Origin: Pseudomonadota bacterium
GTDB taxonomy: Bacteria; Myxococcota; Myxococcia; Myxococcales; Anaeromyxobacteraceae
Length of the DNA: 23,342 nucleotides
Assembly: GCA_023428085.1 (NCBI GenBank)
Contig: JAEYZK010000265.1
Location: 1-23,342, forward strand
Reading direction: 5' to 3'
Below the pieces are notes generated by a model. It was given only the letters and a program-made list of their open reading frames with translations, did not search any database and was not told where the DNA came from. Shown here piece by piece: positions 7,360-13,965 of this stretch. Numbering within the stretch: position 1 is the stretch's first letter; every line of letters begins with the position of its first letter. A program made the translations under genes and the position numbers.

Positions 7360-7959
7360 TCACAGCACCTTGGCCGCGATCGGCGCGCCCGTCCGCGCGT
7401 CCAGCACCCGGACCGCGAGGAACCGGGCCGCGACGCCCTCGTAGCTGCCCGCCTCGCCGCGCCGGGAGAGCTTCCAGACCTTCTCCGGGCGGAAGACGAT
7501 CTCGAGGTCGATCGCGCCGGTGCGGAACGGGCTCTCGAACTCCATCTCCATCATGCCGTCCGGGAGCGCCGTCGGGATGGGCACGAGGTTCACGATCGGC
7601 CGGCCCGCCGCGTCCTGCCGGACCGGCGCGCCGTGCGTGAGCGCGAGCCCGCCGCCGTCCACGAACGGCGTGAGCAGCACGACGAACCCGCCGCCCTTGC
7701 GCTGCGTCCGCACCAGGCCGGCGGCGTCCGTGACACGGACCGTGAAGACACGTCCCGCCGCCGCCTTGCGGGCCTGCGCCACGTTGGCCTGGCACCGCTG
7801 CCGCTCGTACACGTCGGTGCAGTGCCCGACGTAGTTCGCGAGGAAGCTCTCGAGCCCGTCGAGGCGCTCGGCGCCGCGGGCTGCGGAGTCGAAGTCGGCG
7901 TCGCGGGCAGCCGCGGGGAGGGCGAGGAGCAGGAGAGCGAGCAGGCAGCCAGAGCGCAT
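7360..7959 (-). CDS. Secreted or periplasmic protein of unknown function
   Basis: I do not recognise this family. The protein is 199 residues from the ATG at 7959. It opens with a clear signal peptide (MRSGCLLALLLLALPAAARDADF, cut after the AAA/R region), followed by a helical part with two cysteines (GHC..., RQRC, about 23-50 residues into the mature chain) and a beta-rich remainder with no catalytic motif that I can name. An upstream in-frame ATG at 8004 exists. I prefer 7959 because GAGGTG lies just before it, the signal peptide then sits at the very N-terminus, and the best -10 hexamer of the region overlaps the 8004 start. It is convergent with degP and divergent from the PilZ gene. Probably a conserved myxobacterial hypothetical protein. 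Confidence 0.75.
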   Translation of the reverse strand: MRSGCLLALLLLALPAAARDADFDSAARGAERLDGLESFLANYVGHCTDVYERQRCQANVAQARKAAAGRVFTVRVTDAAGLVRTQRKGGGFVVLLTPFVDGGGLALTHGAPVRQDAAGRPIVNLVPIPTALPDGMMEMEFESPFRTGAIDLEIVFRPEKVWKLSRRGEAGSYEGVAARFLAVRVLDARTGAPIAAKVL

Positions 7960-7999
7960 GGACACCTCGGGGCGGGCGGAAGCGCCCGGAAACACGGTC

Positions 8000-8005
8000 A
8001 TCATA
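8000..8005 (-). promoter_or_regulatory. Possible -10 element of the secreted-protein gene
   Basis: Minus-strand TATGAT (five of six matches to TATAAT) lies at 8005-8000, about 40 bases before the ATG at 7959. The -35 position 17 bases upstream (CCGATC) does not match. Use of this element would exclude the longer start at 8004. Confidence 0.3.
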
Positions 8006-8025
8006 CCTTGAGTTCAGGACACGAT

Positions 8026-8039
8026 CGGGGCTAACCCCG
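8026..8039. repeat. Palindrome in the divergent promoter region (possible operator)
   Basis: CGGGG (8026-8030 region) and CCCCG flank a 4-base CTAA centre, giving a 5-base stem. It lies midway between the two divergent genes, upstream of both candidate promoters. It could be a regulator site or chance in GC-rich DNA. Confidence 0.3.
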
Positions 8040-8059
8040 GGTGAGTCAAGGTCGGTTAT

Positions 8060-8088
8060 TTGCCTACATCGACCTACCGGGCTACGGT
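8060..8088 (+). promoter_or_regulatory. Likely promoter of the PilZ gene
   Basis: TTGCCT (8060-8065), a 17-base spacer, and TACGGT (8083-8088) give a plausible sigma-70 promoter. Transcription would start near 8095, shortly before the GGAGG ribosome site at 8099-8103 and the ATG at 8109. Confidence 0.45.
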
Positions 8089-8108
8089 GGCTCCGTTCGG
8101 AGGTGGCG

Positions 8109-8474
8109 ATGCAACGGCTTCGGCGGGCGGAGCAGGACGCGGGGCGGTTGGAGCGCCGCGAGGGCACGCGGCTCGACAAGGTGTTCCGCGTGTACCTCGA
8201 GGGTGAGCACGGCTGCGGCCTGGGCATCGCCCGCAACATCTCCGAGGGCGGGCTGTTCGTCGAGACGCGCGCACCGCAGCCCATCGGCACGCACGTCCGC
8301 ATCACCTTCCCCTCCGAGTCGGGAAACATGCTCGCGGTGGCCGAGGTCCGGTACGTCTGCCACCTGCTGGCGCGCGGGTCCGGCCGTGCGCCGGGACCGC
8401 TCGCCATGCGCGGCATGGGGCTCCGCTTCCTGTACTTCGAGGGCGGGCAGGAGAGCGTGAGCAGGCTGCACTGA
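8109..8474 (+). CDS. PilZ-domain protein, probable cyclic-di-GMP receptor
   Basis: A 121-residue single-domain PilZ protein. Both ligand motifs are intact: RxxxR at Arg17-Arg21 (RREGTR) and NxSxxG at Asn43, Ser45, Gly48 (NISEGGLFVET), so binding of cyclic-di-GMP is expected. The rest is the usual beta-barrel ending MRGMGLRFLYF. ATG 8109 is chosen over GTG 8103 because the GGAGG at 8099-8103 would overlap the GTG but is well placed for the ATG. In myxobacteria such small PilZ proteins often act in motility or polysaccharide control; nothing here identifies the partner. The ABC exporter genes start 61 bases downstream and could share the transcript. Confidence 0.88.
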   Translation: MQRLRRAEQDAGRLERREGTRLDKVFRVYLEGEHGCGLGIARNISEGGLFVETRAPQPIGTHVRITFPSESGNMLAVAEVRYVCHLLARGSGRAPGPLAMRGMGLRFLYFEGGQESVSRLH

Positions 8475-8535
8475 GCGCGCGCGCTCCACGCCGTCGCCTT
8501 GCCGCGCCTTCCTCCGCGTGTTAGCCGAGGAGGGC

Positions 8536-9300
8536 GTGCACGCCATCGAGACCGAGGGGCTCACCCGCCTGTTCGACGACAAGCCGGCGGTGAGCGAGCT
8601 CACCCTCGCGGTGCCGGCGGGCGCGTTCTTCGGGTTCCTGGGACCGAACGGGGCCGGGAAGAGCACGACGATCAAGATGCTCACCGGCCTCCTCGCGCCC
8701 AGCGCCGGCCGCGCCCGGGTGCTCGGGCTCGACCTGGGGCGCGATCCGCTCTCCGTGAAGCGCCAGATCGGGGTGGTGCCGGACGGGCTCGGCCTGTTCG
8801 AGCGGCTCTCCGGGGCGGAGCAGCTCCGGATCCACGGGCAGCTCTACGGGCTCGCCCGGGCCGAGGCGGCGCGGCGCACCGACGAGCTCCTCGCCGCGCT
8901 CGACCTCGTCGCCGACGCGGGCAAGCTCGTGGGCGAGTACAGCCACGGGATGAAGAAGAAGCTGGCGCTCGCCTGCGCCCTCATCCACGGCCCGCGGCTC
9001 CTCTTCCTCGACGAGCCGTTCGAGGGCATCGACGCGGTGGCCGTCTCCGGCATCCGCCGCCTGCTCGTGGACCTGGTCGGGCGCGGCGCCCTGACGATCT
9101 TCCTCACGAGCCACGTCCTCGAGGTGGTGGAGCGGCTCGTGACGCACGTGGGGATCATCCGCGGCGGACGGCTCGCCGCGCACGGGACGCTCGAGGAGGT
9201 CCGCGGCACCGGGACGCTCGAGGAGGTCTTCATCCGCACGGTCGGCGAGGAGGCCGCGCCCGTCGGGCTCTCCTGGCTCGGCGAGGGCTCCGGGGCGTGA
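8536..9300 (+). CDS. ABC transporter ATP-binding protein (ABC-2 export type)
   Basis: A 254-residue ATPase that powers the permease encoded next. Walker A GPNGAGKST is at residues 36-44. The signature is the degenerate YSHGMKKKL in place of LSGGQ, as common in ABC-2-type exporters of the CcmA/NatA kind. Walker B is RLLFLDEPF and the switch histidine is in FLTSH. The GTG at 8536 is preceded by AGGAGG at 8528-8533 and gives a typical domain opening (HAIETEGLTRLF). A GTG at 8518 is possible but lacks a ribosome site. The stop overlaps the permease start (GTGA, 9297-9300), showing translational coupling. The substrate cannot be told. Confidence 0.92.
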   Translation: MHAIETEGLTRLFDDKPAVSELTLAVPAGAFFGFLGPNGAGKSTTIKMLTGLLAPSAGRARVLGLDLGRDPLSVKRQIGVVPDGLGLFERLSGAEQLRIHGQLYGLARAEAARRTDELLAALDLVADAGKLVGEYSHGMKKKLALACALIHGPRLLFLDEPFEGIDAVAVSGIRRLLVDLVGRGALTIFLTSHVLEVVERLVTHVGIIRGGRLAAHGTLEEVRGTGTLEEVFIRTVGEEAAPVGLSWLGEGSGA

Positions 9301-10892
9301 GCGCCTTCCTCGCGCTCGCCGAGCTCCGGCTGCGGCTCACGGCGCGCCGGCTCCTGGGGAAGGGCGGGATCCAGGACCTCGTCGCGCGGTCGGTGCTGTT
9401 CGCGCTGGCCATCCCCACCGGGCTCGTCTTCGCGGCGCTCGCGGGCAGGGGCGTGTTCCTCGCCGTCCGCATGAGCTCCTCGCGGGCGATCGCCCTCGCC
9501 ACCGCGCTCTTCTTCTTCGGCGTCTGGACCTCGTGGACCTCGCTGGCGCTGACGATGTCCGATCGTGAGACGTTCGACCTGCGCCGCGTCCTCGTCTACC
9601 CCGTGCCCCCGTGGCAGGCGTACCTCTACGAGCTCGCCGCGGGGCTCGTCGCCGATCCGTTCGCGCTCTTCTGGCTCCTCCTCCAGGCCGGCGCCTTCGT
9701 CGGCGCGGCGGCGGCGCGGCCGGGGAGCTGGGTGGTCCTCCTCGCCCTCGTGCACCTGCTGTTCGCGGCGGGCACCGTCTGCCTCGTCGCGCTCCTGCAG
9801 GAGCTCCTCGCCCGCGCCGTGAGCCGGAAGCGCGTGCGCGAGCTCGGGGTGGCGGCGGTCTACATCGCCGTCATCGTGCTCGTCGCGTACGTCGCCGCGG
9901 GCGGCGGCCGGACGGTGTGGGTCGGCCTCCGGGAGCTCACGGCGCTGCGCTGGCTCGCCGCCCCGGCCGCGTTCGCGGTCGAGGCGACGCAGGCGCTCTA
10001 CGCAGGGGAGGTCTCCCGGGCGCTCCCCTGGATCGCCGCCCTCGCGGCGGTGGTGCCCGCGACGGCGTGGGCGGCGTACCGGCTCGCCCTCGCGGACGCG
10101 CTCGCCGGCGTCGAAGGGGCGCGCGCGAAGGGCGGCGCCGGGCGCGGGTGGCGGCTCCCGGGGCGGCTCGGGCCGATCCTCGAGAAGGAGCTCAAGTACC
10201 TCCTGCGCCACCCGCTCACCGCGGTGCTGTCGCTCGTGCTCCCCGCGCTCGCCGCGGCCATCGGCTGGAAGGCCGTGCCGCTCCTGCCGCCGGACGAGAT
10301 CTACCGCTCGCTCCCGCTCTTCGGCTTCGCGCTCTACACGCTCCTCGTGACGCAGACCGCCTGGCTCAACGCCTTCGGCTGGGATCGCGGCGGCGTGCGG
10401 CTCTGGTTCCTCGCGCCGGTCGCGCCGGCGGACGTGCTGCGGGCGAAGAACGGCGCCAGCCTGGTGCTCGCGTTCGCCCTGTTCGCGGGGAGCGCGGCGG
10501 CGCTCTTCGCGACCGGGGGGCCGCCCCAGCCGTGGGCGCTCTGCGCCGCGCTCGCGCTCCACCTCGGCGCCGGCGCCTGGTGGACCGCCGCCGGGAACTT
10601 CGTCTCGATCCTCAACCCGCGCCCCGCCGCCCACTCGCTCCAGCGCGGCGCCGGCCTCGCGCCGATGACCGCGCTCGCCGGGATGGCGATCGTGTCCGGC
10701 GGGACGACGCTCTTCGGCCTGCCGGTGCTCCTGGCGATGCGCTTCGAGAACCCCTGGCTGCTCGTCGCGTGCTGGAGCGTGCTCGCGCTCGCGGGCGCCG
10801 CGGTCCGGCGCGCCATCCGCCCGCTGACCGCGCGGCTGCTCGAGCGCCGCCGGGAGCAGCTCCTCGCCGCGGTGGCGGGGGACGACGCGTAG
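9297..10892 (+). CDS. ABC exporter membrane (permease) protein
   Basis: A 531-residue protein with roughly 12 hydrophobic segments in two halves separated by a charged loop (about residues 275-300, rich in Arg/Gly/Lys), so it looks like two ABC-2-like halves fused in one chain. The second half begins with the ABC-2-type opening ILEKELKYLLRHP. The GTG at 9297 overlaps the ATPase stop by four bases. No periplasmic partner or substrate-binding protein is present, which suits a two-component exporter. The substrate is unknown. The 135 bases after it hold no gene and no clear terminator. Confidence 0.85.
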   Translation: MSAFLALAELRLRLTARRLLGKGGIQDLVARSVLFALAIPTGLVFAALAGRGVFLAVRMSSSRAIALATALFFFGVWTSWTSLALTMSDRETFDLRRVLVYPVPPWQAYLYELAAGLVADPFALFWLLLQAGAFVGAAAARPGSWVVLLALVHLLFAAGTVCLVALLQELLARAVSRKRVRELGVAAVYIAVIVLVAYVAAGGGRTVWVGLRELTALRWLAAPAAFAVEATQALYAGEVSRALPWIAALAAVVPATAWAAYRLALADALAGVEGARAKGGAGRGWRLPGRLGPILEKELKYLLRHPLTAVLSLVLPALAAAIGWKAVPLLPPDEIYRSLPLFGFALYTLLVTQTAWLNAFGWDRGGVRLWFLAPVAPADVLRAKNGASLVLAFALFAGSAAALFATGGPPQPWALCAALALHLGAGAWWTAAGNFVSILNPRPAAHSLQRGAGLAPMTALAGMAIVSGGTTLFGLPVLLAMRFENPWLLVACWSVLALAGAAVRRAIRPLTARLLERRREQLLAAVAGDDA

Positions 10893-11027
10893 GGCCCGGA
10901 CGATCGCAGGGCGCGCAGTCGACCGGCGTTCCCGCGTGGGGTCGCCGCCCGGTCGCACCCCTCCTGCGGGCCAGCGCGCCCATGCCCAGCCTTCTCTCCG
11001 AGACGCGGTCCACGCCGGAGGGCGAAC

Positions 11028-11498
11028 ATGGAATTCGGATCCCAGGATCAGGACCTGTATGCGCAGGGCTCGCCCGGCTCGAAGGACACCGGGGAGCTGA
11101 AGGAGAAGGCGACCCAGCTCACGCACAGCGCGCGCCAGCGGGCCATGAGCACGGTGGACGGGCAGAAGGAGCAGCTCAGCGGCCTGCTCGAGAAGATCGC
11201 GCAGTCCGCGGAGGGCGACCGGTTCGGCCAGTACGCCGCCGACTACGCGCGGCGGGGCGCGGACTACCTCCGCCGCCACTCGGCCGAGGAGATGTTCGAC
11301 CACGTCCGGTCGGGCATCCGGGCCCGGCCGGGCGTGCTGCTCGGCGCCTGCTTCGTGGCCGGCCTCGCGATCGCGCGGGTCATGAAGGGCAGCGACACCG
11401 GACAGCAGCAGCGCTGGCTGGGCGACGGCGGCTGGGACCCGGAGGGCCGGATGGCGCGCCAGGGCGGGCCCGCGTACTGGGACGAGGAGCTGCCATGA
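11028..11498 (+). CDS. Small membrane-anchored protein, ElaB/YqjD-like
   Basis: A 156-residue protein with a polar, helical, Lys/Glu/Gln-rich N-terminal two thirds and one hydrophobic segment near residues 99-117 (RARPGVLLGACFVAGLAIARVM), followed by a short polar tail. The order helical stalk, ARPG, single membrane segment resembles ElaB/YqjD/DUF883 proteins, which tether to the inner membrane and have been linked to ribosome binding and stress in E. coli. The resemblance is by layout, not by clear sequence identity. ATG 11028 has GGAGGG 5 bases upstream (11017-11022). The next gene starts inside its stop (ATGA at 11495-11498). This is the first gene of a three-gene stress-envelope cluster. 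Confidence 0.78.
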   Translation: MEFGSQDQDLYAQGSPGSKDTGELKEKATQLTHSARQRAMSTVDGQKEQLSGLLEKIAQSAEGDRFGQYAADYARRGADYLRRHSAEEMFDHVRSGIRARPGVLLGACFVAGLAIARVMKGSDTGQQQRWLGDGGWDPEGRMARQGGPAYWDEELP

Positions 11499-11968
11499 GG
11501 GCGGAGCGGGAGTTCTCCCGGGAGAGAGGGCTGGATGACCGGCCGCTCGGAGACCTCCTCCGCCAGCTCGGGCAGGAGAGCCAGGGCCTCGTGCGCGACG
11601 AGCTCCGCCTCGCGAAGGAGGAGCTCCGGGCCGAGCTGAAGAAGGTGCAGAAGGGCAGCGTCGCGATCGGCGCGGGCGGCGCGGTCGGCTACGTCGCGCT
11701 CTTCCTGCTCGGCATCACGCTCGTGGCGATCGGCGCGACGTTCCTGCCGCTGTGGCTCTCGGCGCTGATCGTGACGGTGATCTACGCGGCCGTCGGCGGC
11801 GGGCTGATCGCCGCCGGGCGGGCCGAGCTGAAGAAGGCCCGCCCGGCGCGGGCGGTCGAGCACATCAAGGAGGACGGGCGATGGGCGAAAGAGACGATGC
11901 ACGACATCAAGTCGAGCAGAGGCGCGGACGCATCGCGCAGCTCGCCGGCGAGGTATCACGACGCCTGA
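11495..11968 (+). CDS. YqjE / DUF1469-type (phage holin superfamily III-like) membrane protein
   Basis: A 157-residue protein with an amphipathic N-terminal helix (LGQESQGLVRDELRLAKEELRAEL), two adjacent membrane segments (about residues 55-80 and 85-108), and the conserved end KEDxxWAKE. This is the usual layout of DUF1469/YqjE proteins, small inner-membrane proteins found beside YqjD-like genes. Its start overlaps the preceding stop by 4 bases. Its last 88 bases overlap the next gene in another frame, and the conserved KEDGRWAKE motif lies across that junction, so both readings look real. Exact role unknown. Confidence 0.82.
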   Translation: MRAEREFSRERGLDDRPLGDLLRQLGQESQGLVRDELRLAKEELRAELKKVQKGSVAIGAGGAVGYVALFLLGITLVAIGATFLPLWLSALIVTVIYAAVGGGLIAAGRAELKKARPARAVEHIKEDGRWAKETMHDIKSSRGADASRSSPARYHDA

Positions 11969-12813
11969 CGCCGGAGTACGCCAAGGGGAGGGCGCGCGAC
12001 ATGGCACGAGAGAAGATGGGCAAGGTGCGGGACAGCGCGGTGCACAGCTCCTGGCTCGCGCCGGCGCTGGGGGCCGGCGTGGGGATGCTGATCGGCAAGG
12101 CGCTGCAGTCGCGGGCGCAGTCGCGCGAGGACCACCGCCCCGAGGACTACTACGGCAGCGAGCGGTTCCGCAGCTCCGGGTATCGCGGGGACTACCGCGA
12201 GTACTACGGACGGGCGGGGTACCGCGAGGACTCGCCGTACCAGACCCACGGGGAGGGCACGCTGCCGTCCGAGGTGGGTGAGGTGCCCGCCGGGCAATAC
12301 GCCGAGGGCCACGAGCAGCACTCGGGCTCGCGGCTCCAGGACATGAAGGAGCAGGCCGGCTCGCGGGTCCAGGAGATGAAGGACCGCGCAGGCTCCAGGG
12401 TCGAGGACCTGAAGGAGCGCGCCGGCGAGATGAAGGACCGGGTCGGCGCGAAGGCCGGCGAGCTCAAGCACCGCATGGGCGAGCAGGCGCACTCGCTCCG
12501 CGACCGGCTGCCGGACAGCGGCCAGATCCGCGCGAGCACGCACGAGGACACCGGGCTGTGGGCCCTCGGCGCCGCTGCGCTCGGGCTCCTCTTCGGCTTC
12601 GCGCTCCCGGTGTCGCAGAAGGAGCGGCAGCTCCTCGAGCCCGCGAAGCGCAAGGCGCGGGAGCTCGGCGAGCAGGCCAAGGACATGGCGGTCCAGAAGG
12701 GCAGCCAGGCCCTCGACCAGGCCCAGGAGCGGATCGACGCGCCGTCGCAGCAGGGCGAGCAGGGGCAGCCGCCGCAGGGGGAGGTGGAGCCGCCGCCTCC
12801 CGCGCTTCACTGA
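11881..12813 (+). CDS. DUF3618-like membrane protein with LEA-like 11-residue repeats
   Basis: A 310-residue protein. The N-terminal 45 residues (VEQRRGRIAQLAGEVSRRLTPE) resemble DUF3618. A short Ala/Gly hydrophobic segment follows (about 61-77), then a Tyr/Arg/Gly-rich stretch (about 84-122). Next comes a run of 11-residue repeats, GSRLQDMKEQA, GSRVQEMKDRA, GSRVEDLKERA (residues 149-181), continuing as degenerate copies to about 210. A second membrane segment lies at about 223-238 (GLWALGAAALGLLFGFALP) and a charged helical tail after it. The repeats are amphipathic and resemble late-embryogenesis-abundant or apolipoprotein repeats that protect membranes during drying. AAGGAGG at 11867-11873 sits 7 bases before the ATG, a very good ribosome site inside the previous gene. 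Function is inferred only. Confidence 0.8.
   Translation: MGERDDARHQVEQRRGRIAQLAGEVSRRLTPEYAKGRARDMAREKMGKVRDSAVHSSWLAPALGAGVGMLIGKALQSRAQSREDHRPEDYYGSERFRSSGYRGDYREYYGRAGYREDSPYQTHGEGTLPSEVGEVPAGQYAEGHEQHSGSRLQDMKEQAGSRVQEMKDRAGSRVEDLKERAGEMKDRVGAKAGELKHRMGEQAHSLRDRLPDSGQIRASTHEDTGLWALGAAALGLLFGFALPVSQKERQLLEPAKRKARELGEQAKDMAVQKGSQALDQAQERIDAPSQQGEQGQPPQGEVEPPPPALH
12325..12423 (+). repeat. Tandem 33-base coding repeat (three copies)
   Basis: Copies at 12325-12357, 12358-12390 and 12391-12423 encode the GSR[LV]-x-[DE]-[ML]-K-[ED]-[QR]-A unit. Third-base changes between copies show it has been kept as protein rather than arisen very recently. Confidence 0.85.
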
Positions 12814-12830
12814 AGGTCGCGCGCCCCGCG

Positions 12831-13157
12831 ATGGCGTGGCTGATCCTGTTCATCGCCGGGCTCTGCGAGATCGCGTGGGCGGTCGGTCTGAAGTACACCG
12901 CCGGGTTCACCCGGCCCGGACCGACCGCCTTCACCGCCGTCGCCCTCGTCGCGAGCATGGCGCTCCTCGGGATCGCGCTCCGCACGCTCCCGCTCGGGAG
13001 CGCCTACGCGATCTGGACCGGGATCGGGAGCCTCGGGACCGCCGCGCTCGGGATCGCGCTGTTCCGGGAGCCGCTGACCGCGCTGCGGCTCGTCTGCATC
13101 GGGCTCATCGTGGCGGGGATCGTCGGGCTCAAGATCGCGACGCCGGCGGAGGGGTAG
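12831..13157 (+). CDS. sugE: SMR-family transporter, SugE/Gdx type (guanidinium or quaternary ammonium exporter)
   Basis: A 108-residue, four-helix small multidrug-resistance protein. The proton/substrate glutamate is Glu13 in GLCEIAWAVGLKYT. The motifs AVGLKYTxGF, LPLGSAYAIWTGIGSLG and GIVGLK follow E. coli SugE (Gdx), now known as a guanidinium/proton antiporter, more closely than EmrE. It works as a dimer in the inner membrane. The start lies 17 bases after the previous stop, so it can be co-transcribed with the stress-protein cluster. I see no guanidine riboswitch because there is no room for one. Only a weak AAGG precedes the ATG. A strong hairpin follows 33 bases after the stop. Confidence 0.9.
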   Translation: MAWLILFIAGLCEIAWAVGLKYTAGFTRPGPTAFTAVALVASMALLGIALRTLPLGSAYAIWTGIGSLGTAALGIALFREPLTALRLVCIGLIVAGIVGLKIATPAEG

Positions 13158-13189
13158 GGGGCGGCCCCGGTGCCGTAGCCAAGCAAGCG

Positions 13190-13221
13190 GCGGCCCCGCG
13201 AGCATCTGCCCGCGAGGCCGC
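13190..13221. terminator. Hairpin between sugE and the convergent tRNA gene
   Basis: Arms 13190-13202 (GCGGCCCCGCGAG) and 13209-13221 (CCCGCGAGGCCGC) pair at 11 of 13 positions around a 6-base loop. It lies 33 bases after the sugE stop on one side and 28 bases after the tRNA 3' end on the other, so it can serve both transcripts. There is no strong T-run. Confidence 0.55.
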
Positions 13222-13249
13222 GGACGCACCGGAATCCGAGAGAAGTCGA

Positions 13250-13322
<73 letters not shown>

Positions 13323-13335
13323 GCGAAACCGGCGT

Positions 13336-13364
13336 TAACTAGCATCGCCCGCGCGGGGCCGCAA
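13336..13364 (-). promoter_or_regulatory. Likely promoter of tRNA-Thr
   Basis: On the minus strand TTGCGG (13364-13359), a 17-base spacer, and TAGTTA (13341-13336) preceded by TGC (an extended -10) point at a start near 13329, about 7 bases before the tRNA 5' end. The AT-rich -10 stands out in this GC-rich region. Confidence 0.45.
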
Positions 13365-13409
13365 GGGGGTGGACGAGGCGAGCGCCTGGGGCGTTCCGTC
13401 CCACCGTTC

Positions 13410-13462
13410 GTTCGTCCTTCGACTCCGCGGCCGCTGGCGCGGCCGCTACGCTCAGGACGAAC
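13410..13462. repeat. Long REP-like palindrome with nested NotI-site repeats
   Basis: GTTCGTCCT (13410-13418) and AGGACGAAC (13454-13462) are perfect 9-base inverted arms. Inside them GCGGCCGC occurs twice (13427-13434 and 13439-13446) around TGGC, forming an inner stem. The outer sequence matches the CCTTCGAC...CTCAGGACGAACGG style of repeat that is scattered between genes in many high-GC proteobacteria (recalled, not searched). A TTCG duplication precedes the left arm. Confidence 0.75.
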
Positions 13463-13480
13463 GGAGTTCTCGGCCCGGTG

Positions 13481-13852
13481 ATGGCGATCCTCCTGGGCCG
13501 CGCGCTCCTTAGCTTCCCCTCCATGGCGAACAAGATGCGGCCGGGATCGCAGCGGGGCCTCGTGGGGCAGGAGGCGGCCAGCCTCCGGCGGGGCGCGCCG
13601 GGGAAGCGGTTCATCGGCGAGCGCGCGGCGCAGGCCCGCGAGGCGAAGCAGGAGGAGCTGGCGAAGGTCACGCAGCTCGCGGCGGGCGCGGCGGAGGCGC
13701 GCCGGCGCGAGGAGCTGGAGAGCGAGTCGGTGGTCGGCATCCTTGCGGGGCTCGCGGTCGAGTCGTTCCGGCTCGCGCGGACGTTCGCGCTCGCACCGTT
13801 CCGCATCGCCGATGCCATCCGGCGCAGCCGCCGGACCGAGGCGGAGGCCTAG
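13481..13852 (+). CDS. Small basic protein of unknown function
   Basis: I do not recognise it. From the ATG at 13481 the product is 123 residues. It has an Arg/Lys/Ala-rich helical middle (about residues 45-85, with ERAAQAREAKQEELAKVTQ likely coiled coil), a moderately hydrophobic helix (VVGILAGLAVESFRLARTFALAPF), and a charged end. Codons are G/C-ending throughout, including the first 14, which supports coding. No ribosome binding site is seen before 13481. The internal ATG at 13523, with a TTAGCTT at 13509-13515 before it, is an alternative that would make a 109-residue protein. It lies between the REP-like palindrome and the tetR promoter. Confidence 0.6.
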   Translation: MAILLGRALLSFPSMANKMRPGSQRGLVGQEAASLRRGAPGKRFIGERAAQAREAKQEELAKVTQLAAGAAEARRREELESESVVGILAGLAVESFRLARTFALAPFRIADAIRRSRRTEAEA

Positions 13853-13906
13853 GCGGCGCAACCCTTGCAAAGTACGTGAGAACCGGCCCTCTCGGGTCGT
13901 CGTTTT

Positions 13907-13922
13907 CCGAATGACCATTCGG
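13907..13922. promoter_or_regulatory. Likely operator of the TetR regulator
   Basis: CCGAAT (13907-13912), GACC, ATTCGG (13917-13922) is a perfect inverted repeat. A second palindrome overlaps it, TGACC-attc-GGTC at 13912-13924. It ends 5 bases before the -35 box of the tetR promoter, the usual place for a self-regulating TetR site. Confidence 0.6.
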
Positions 13923-13927
13923 TCGCA

Positions 13928-13956
13928 TTGACTGTTTACTCGGTCTGCCCGATAAC
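13928..13956 (+). promoter_or_regulatory. Promoter of the tetR-adaptor-RND operon
   Basis: TTGACT (13928-13933), exactly 17 bases, then GATAAC (13951-13956) is the best sigma-70-type promoter in the window. Transcription should start at about 13962-13964, that is, at or within 1-4 bases of the first codon, giving a leaderless message. Confidence 0.7.
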
Positions 13957-13965
13957 GCGTTCGTG

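Noticed and set aside
7783..7805. TGGCAC-like sequence suggesting a sigma-54 promoter
   Set aside because: The TGC(A/T) half at the right spacing does not fit the consensus, and the site lies inside a coding region.
8499..9296. Extension of the ABC permease frame upstream across the whole ATPase gene
   Set aside because: The upstream part is an Arg/Pro-rich shadow of the ATPase frame; the GTGA overlap at 9297-9300 gives a natural start with a normal ABC-2 N-terminus.
11030..11042. Adjacent EcoRI and BamHI sites (GAATTCGGATCC) that look like a cloning polylinker
   Set aside because: They lie inside a reading frame with a good ribosome site and normal codon use, and no other vector sequence is present. 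Most likely chance.
12814..12830. Possible guanidine riboswitch before sugE
   Set aside because: Only 17 bases separate the genes, and no riboswitch-like conserved motifs were seen in the coding DNA before them.
13509..13515. TTAGCTT before ATG 13523 as a promoter -10 like that of grpE
   Set aside because: No -35 match lies 16-18 bases upstream, and the codons before 13523 already look coding.
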